Below, piece after piece: positions 61,495 to 64,000 of a DNA stretch of 64,000 nucleotides. The DNA lies in the NCBI GenBank assembly GCA_913055655.1, contig CAJXKA010000003.1, positions 312,501 through 376,500 on the forward strand. The letters run 5' to 3'. Below the pieces are notes generated by a model. It had not been told where the DNA came from, searched no databases, and saw nothing but the letters and a program-made list of their open reading frames with translations. This stretch comes from an uncultured Oceanospirillales bacterium. Lineage in GTDB: Bacteria; Pseudomonadota; Gammaproteobacteria; Xanthomonadales; SZUA-36. The position numbers were made by a program, and so were the translations under genes. The first letter of the stretch is position 1, and each line of letters starts with the position of its first letter.

Positions 61495-62805
61495 ATGTCA
61501 CAAACCATCTGGCAACGCTGCCTCCAGCACCTGGAACGGGAACTGCCCGCGGACGACATCAACACATGGATTCGGCCCCTGCAGGCCGTCAGCGATCGCA
61601 GCCAGACCCGGCTGCTCGCGCCCAACGCCTACGTTCGCGACCACATTTCGCTGCATTACCTGGAACGCATTCGCGACATCTTCGAACACCTCGGTGAATC
61701 CCGCGAATCCGCCGTCATCGAGATCGGTCTGCCCGGCCGCAAGGCTGAGCCTGAATCAGCACCGGCCCGGGCGCGCCCCACGGTTCGCTCGAACCTGGAT
61801 AACCGCTATCACTTCGAGAATTTCGTTCGCGGCAAATCGAACGAACTGGGCTTCGCGGCCGCGCAACAGGTGGCCCAGAAACCGGGCAGTGCTTACAACC
61901 CATTGCTGCTCTACGGGGGCACGGGCCTGGGTAAGACCCACCTCCTGCACGCGGCGGGCAACCTGATTCGCGAACAGAATCCGGACGCGAAGGTCCTGTA
62001 CCTGCACTCGGAACGTTTCGTCAGTGAAATGATCCAGTCGCTGCGACAGGGGTCGATCGACGAGTTCAAGAACCACTACCGCTCAGCCGATGCGCTGCTG
62101 ATCGACGATATCCAGTTTTTCGCCGGCAAGGAACGTACGCAGGAGGAGTTCTTCCATACGTTCAATGCGCTGCTGGAAAGCAAGCAGCAGATCATCCTGA
62201 CCTGCGACCGGTACCCGAAAGAAGTCCAGGGGCTGGAGAACCGGCTGCGGTCACGGTTTGGCTGGGGCCTGACGGTGGCCATCGAACCGCCGGACTTTGA
62301 AACCCGCGCGGCGATCTTGCTGAACAAGGCGCAGGAGCGCGGCATCCAGCTGGACGAAGCCATTGCCGCATTGATCGCGAGGCGGATGCGTTCGAATGTG
62401 CGCGACCTTGAAGGCGCACTGAACACGCTGATCGCCAATTCCCGCTTTACAGGGCGCAAGATCACTGAAGCCTTCACCCGCGAGGTGCTGCGCGACCTGC
62501 TGACGGTCCACGAACGCCTGATCACCATCGAGAACATCCAGAAGACCGTCAGCGAATACTACAAGTTGCGTGTGGCGGACATGATGTCCCGGAAACGCAC
62601 CCGCGCCATCGCTCGCCCACGGCAGATGGCCATGGCGTTGTCGAAGGAACTGACCCAGCACAGCCTGCCGGAAATTGGGGATGCGTTTGGCGGCCGCGAC
62701 CATACCACCGTGCTCCACGCCTGTCGTAAAATCGAGGAATTGTGTGAAACCGAGGGCCGTATCCGGGAGGATCGGGCACGGCTGTTGCGGACGTTGACCA
62801 CCTGA
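61495..62805 (+). CDS. dnaA: Chromosomal replication initiator DnaA
   Basis: A 436-residue initiator from ATG 61495 ([20 protein letters not shown]). Domain I spans to ~residue 80, a short linker follows, then AAA+ with Walker [14 protein letters not shown] near 141-153 and Walker [15 protein letters not shown] near 199-212. Domain IV has the DnaA signature [15 protein letters not shown] near 399-413. It binds DnaA boxes and opens oriC. The frame extends 92 codons upstream without coding signs. Its linker is short for the family. Confidence 0.97.
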   Translation: MSQTIWQRCLQHLERELPADDINTWIRPLQAVSDRSQTRLLAPNAYVRDHISLHYLERIRDIFEHLGESRESAVIEIGLPGRKAEPESAPARARPTVRSNLDNRYHFENFVRGKSNELGFAAAQQVAQKPGSAYNPLLLYGGTGLGKTHLLHAAGNLIREQNPDAKVLYLHSERFVSEMIQSLRQGSIDEFKNHYRSADALLIDDIQFFAGKERTQEEFFHTFNALLESKQQIILTCDRYPKEVQGLENRLRSRFGWGLTVAIEPPDFETRAAILLNKAQERGIQLDEAIAALIARRMRSNVRDLEGALNTLIANSRFTGRKITEAFTREVLRDLLTVHERLITIENIQKTVSEYYKLRVADMMSRKRTRAIARPRQMAMALSKELTQHSLPEIGDAFGGRDHTTVLHACRKIEELCETEGRIREDRARLLRTLTT

Positions 62806-63052
62806 CCGGCGGGCCTGTGGGTGATTTGGCGCACAACCGGGTTGAAAGGCTGTGTATAAGTACGGGATGAAATGCAGGGCGTGAGTAACGCACAGTTTAT
62901 GCACAGGATTACAGCCCGTATGCGCACAGTTTTGCCGAGCGTAAACATTTGATATATATGGAAAAATAAGGGTTATTTGTGTATCCACAGCCCTTATTAC
63001 TATTACTTGATTATTTAAAACATTTAAAACAATCAGCATCTAGGGACCGGAC
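62806..63052. promoter_or_regulatory. Probable oriC (dnaA-dnaN gap)
   Basis: A 247-bp AT-rich gap in a GC-rich chromosome. DnaA-box candidates: TTATACACA (minus strand, 62859-62851), TTATGCACA (62897-62905) and GTATCCACA (62981-62989, one mismatch). The last ~60 bp (TATTACTATTACTTGATTAT and TTTAAAACATTTAAAAC) are suitable as unwinding element. Divergence of the gene strands here supports it. The rpmH-dnaA gap holds one box only. Confidence 0.72.
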
Positions 63053-64000
63053 ATGAAGTTCAAAATCCAGCGCGAAGTATTTCTTCAACCCCTGATCCAG
63101 GTGGTCGGTGTCGTCGAACGGCGCCAGACGTTACCCGTGCTGGCCAATTTCCTGTTGGTTGCCAGGGATGGGTCGGTTTCCGTGACCGGTACCGACATGG
63201 AGGTCGAGCTGGTCAGTTCGGTTTCCGCCGATATCGAGACAGAGGGCGAGATTACCGTCCCGGCCCGAAAGCTCGTGGATATCGTCAAGGCCCTGCCCGA
63301 TGGCGCGACCATCTCACTGGCCGTTTCGGACGATCGCGCGACGCTGCAGGCCGGTCGCAGCCGTTTCATTCTTTCGACCCTGCCGGCGGCGGACTTTCCC
63401 GCGACCGACGAGGTGGCGACGGTCCAGGATGTCACGTTGCCGGAAAAGGAACTCAAGACCCTGCTGGATCGCACGGCGTTCGCCATGGCCAACCAGGATG
63501 TCCGTTACTACCTGAACGGTTTGCTGCTGGACTTCAAGGGCGGCCGGATGCGCACGGTGGCGACCGATGGTCACCGCCTGGCCGTGTGCGACTACGATGG
63601 TGACGTCGGCGTGGAAGCCGATCGCCAGTTGATCGTGCCGCGCAAGGGCGTACTGGAACTGGCCCGTATGCTGAGCGACGACAGCAATGACGTCGTGCTG
63701 TCCCTGGGCCGCAACCATGTGCGCCTGGTGAACGGCAACACGCGCTTCACCTCAAAGCTCATCGACGGTCGTTTCCCCGACTACGAAATGGTCATTCCCG
63801 CGGGCGCCGACAAGCAGATCCGTGTCGATCGCGGCACGTTCATGCAGGCCCTGCAGCGCGCCGCCATCCTGTCCAACGAGAAATATCGTGGCGTTCGCAT
63901 CGAGGCGTCAGATGGTTCCGTCAAGATCCTGGCGCACAACCCGCAGCACGAGGAGGCGGTCGAGGTGATCGAGGCGGAAATGAACTTCGATTCGCTGGCG
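63053..64000 (+). CDS. dnaN: DNA polymerase III beta clamp (3' end outside window)
   Basis: The frame begins at ATG 63053 (MKFKIQREVFLQPLIQVV) and stays open to the last base: 316 complete codons of ~367, so the C-terminal ~50 residues lie outside. Clamp blocks RTVATDGHRLAVCD and RFPDYEMVIP are visible. DnaN forms the ring that keeps polymerase on DNA. It follows dnaA after the presumed oriC gap; ribosome site GGGAC. Confidence 0.96.
   Translation, partial: MKFKIQREVFLQPLIQVVGVVERRQTLPVLANFLLVARDGSVSVTGTDMEVELVSSVSADIETEGEITVPARKLVDIVKALPDGATISLAVSDDRATLQAGRSRFILSTLPAADFPATDEVATVQDVTLPEKELKTLLDRTAFAMANQDVRYYLNGLLLDFKGGRMRTVATDGHRLAVCDYDGDVGVEADRQLIVPRKGVLELARMLSDDSNDVVLSLGRNHVRLVNGNTRFTSKLIDGRFPDYEMVIPAGADKQIRVDRGTFMQALQRAAILSNEKYRGVRIEASDGSVKILAHNPQHEEAVEVIEAEMNFDSLA

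Overview
The window is a 64 kb stretch of GC-rich, gene-dense bacterial chromosome that reaches the replication origin at its right end. The cluster rpmH-rnpA-yidC-mnmE facing away from dnaA-dnaN, a complete recC-recB-recD operon, a thrA-thrB-thrC operon and Shine-Dalgarno-led genes point to a gammaproteobacterium. A lineage near Xanthomonadales/Wenzhouxiangellaceae is a guess; no rRNA or tRNA is present to test it.

Layout. 1-7.1 kb (+): a MoxR ATPase / DUF58 / BatA-like operon with two large membrane proteins. 7.1-15 kb (-): a pair of small secreted or membrane proteins, a choice-of-anchor-I type secreted protein behind a four-unit Pho-box-like array, pseudouridine-5'-phosphate glycosidase, an M20 hydrolase and a BaiN/YhiN-type flavoprotein. 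13.5-22.7 kb (-): recD, recB and recC. 22.9-27.2 kb: an LEA-type lipoprotein, an amidohydrolase, an ABC exporter and a Cys-containing membrane protein. 27.2-28.3 kb (+): a cold-shock gene with a long leader, and a CarD-type regulator that appears to start at ATT. 28.7-30.5 kb: a possible PqqD-like/glycosyltransferase fusion.

30.7-31.4 kb (-) is the most unusual part. Two coupled small ORFs, the second a 24-residue hydrophobic peptide, are followed by three paralogous hairpin RNAs with covarying stems and C-rich, CUCC-bearing apical loops. They look like a family of anti-Shine-Dalgarno small RNAs. An AraC-type regulator is divergent.

33-39.5 kb (-): asnB-thrA-thrB-thrC in one tight operon, next to a Phd/PIN toxin-antitoxin pair. 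40.3-45 kb (-): a 2-oxoacid:acceptor oxidoreductase with a GltD-like FAD/Fe-S partner. 45.1-45.4 kb: a nested foldback repeat built on GTRACGG heptads. 45.5-50 kb: RhlE helicase, a PQQ-type sugar dehydrogenase with a cytochrome c tail, and GabD. 50.1-56.8 kb: a sulfide-responsive locus, with a BigR/SqrR-like ArsR repressor divergent from sqr, an MMPL/RND exporter, a LolA-like protein, an outer-membrane barrel and a DUF2892 protein. 56.8-64 kb: mnmE, yidC, rnpA and rpmH (-), then dnaA, a probable oriC and dnaN (+). yidD is missing from its usual place.

Several groups probably work as units: RecBCD in double-strand break repair; aspartate-derived asparagine and threonine synthesis; ferredoxin/NAD(P)-linked 2-oxoacid oxidation; sulfide oxidation tied to envelope export; and the origin cluster with the membrane insertase and tRNA-processing genes. 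All function calls come from motif reading without database searches.
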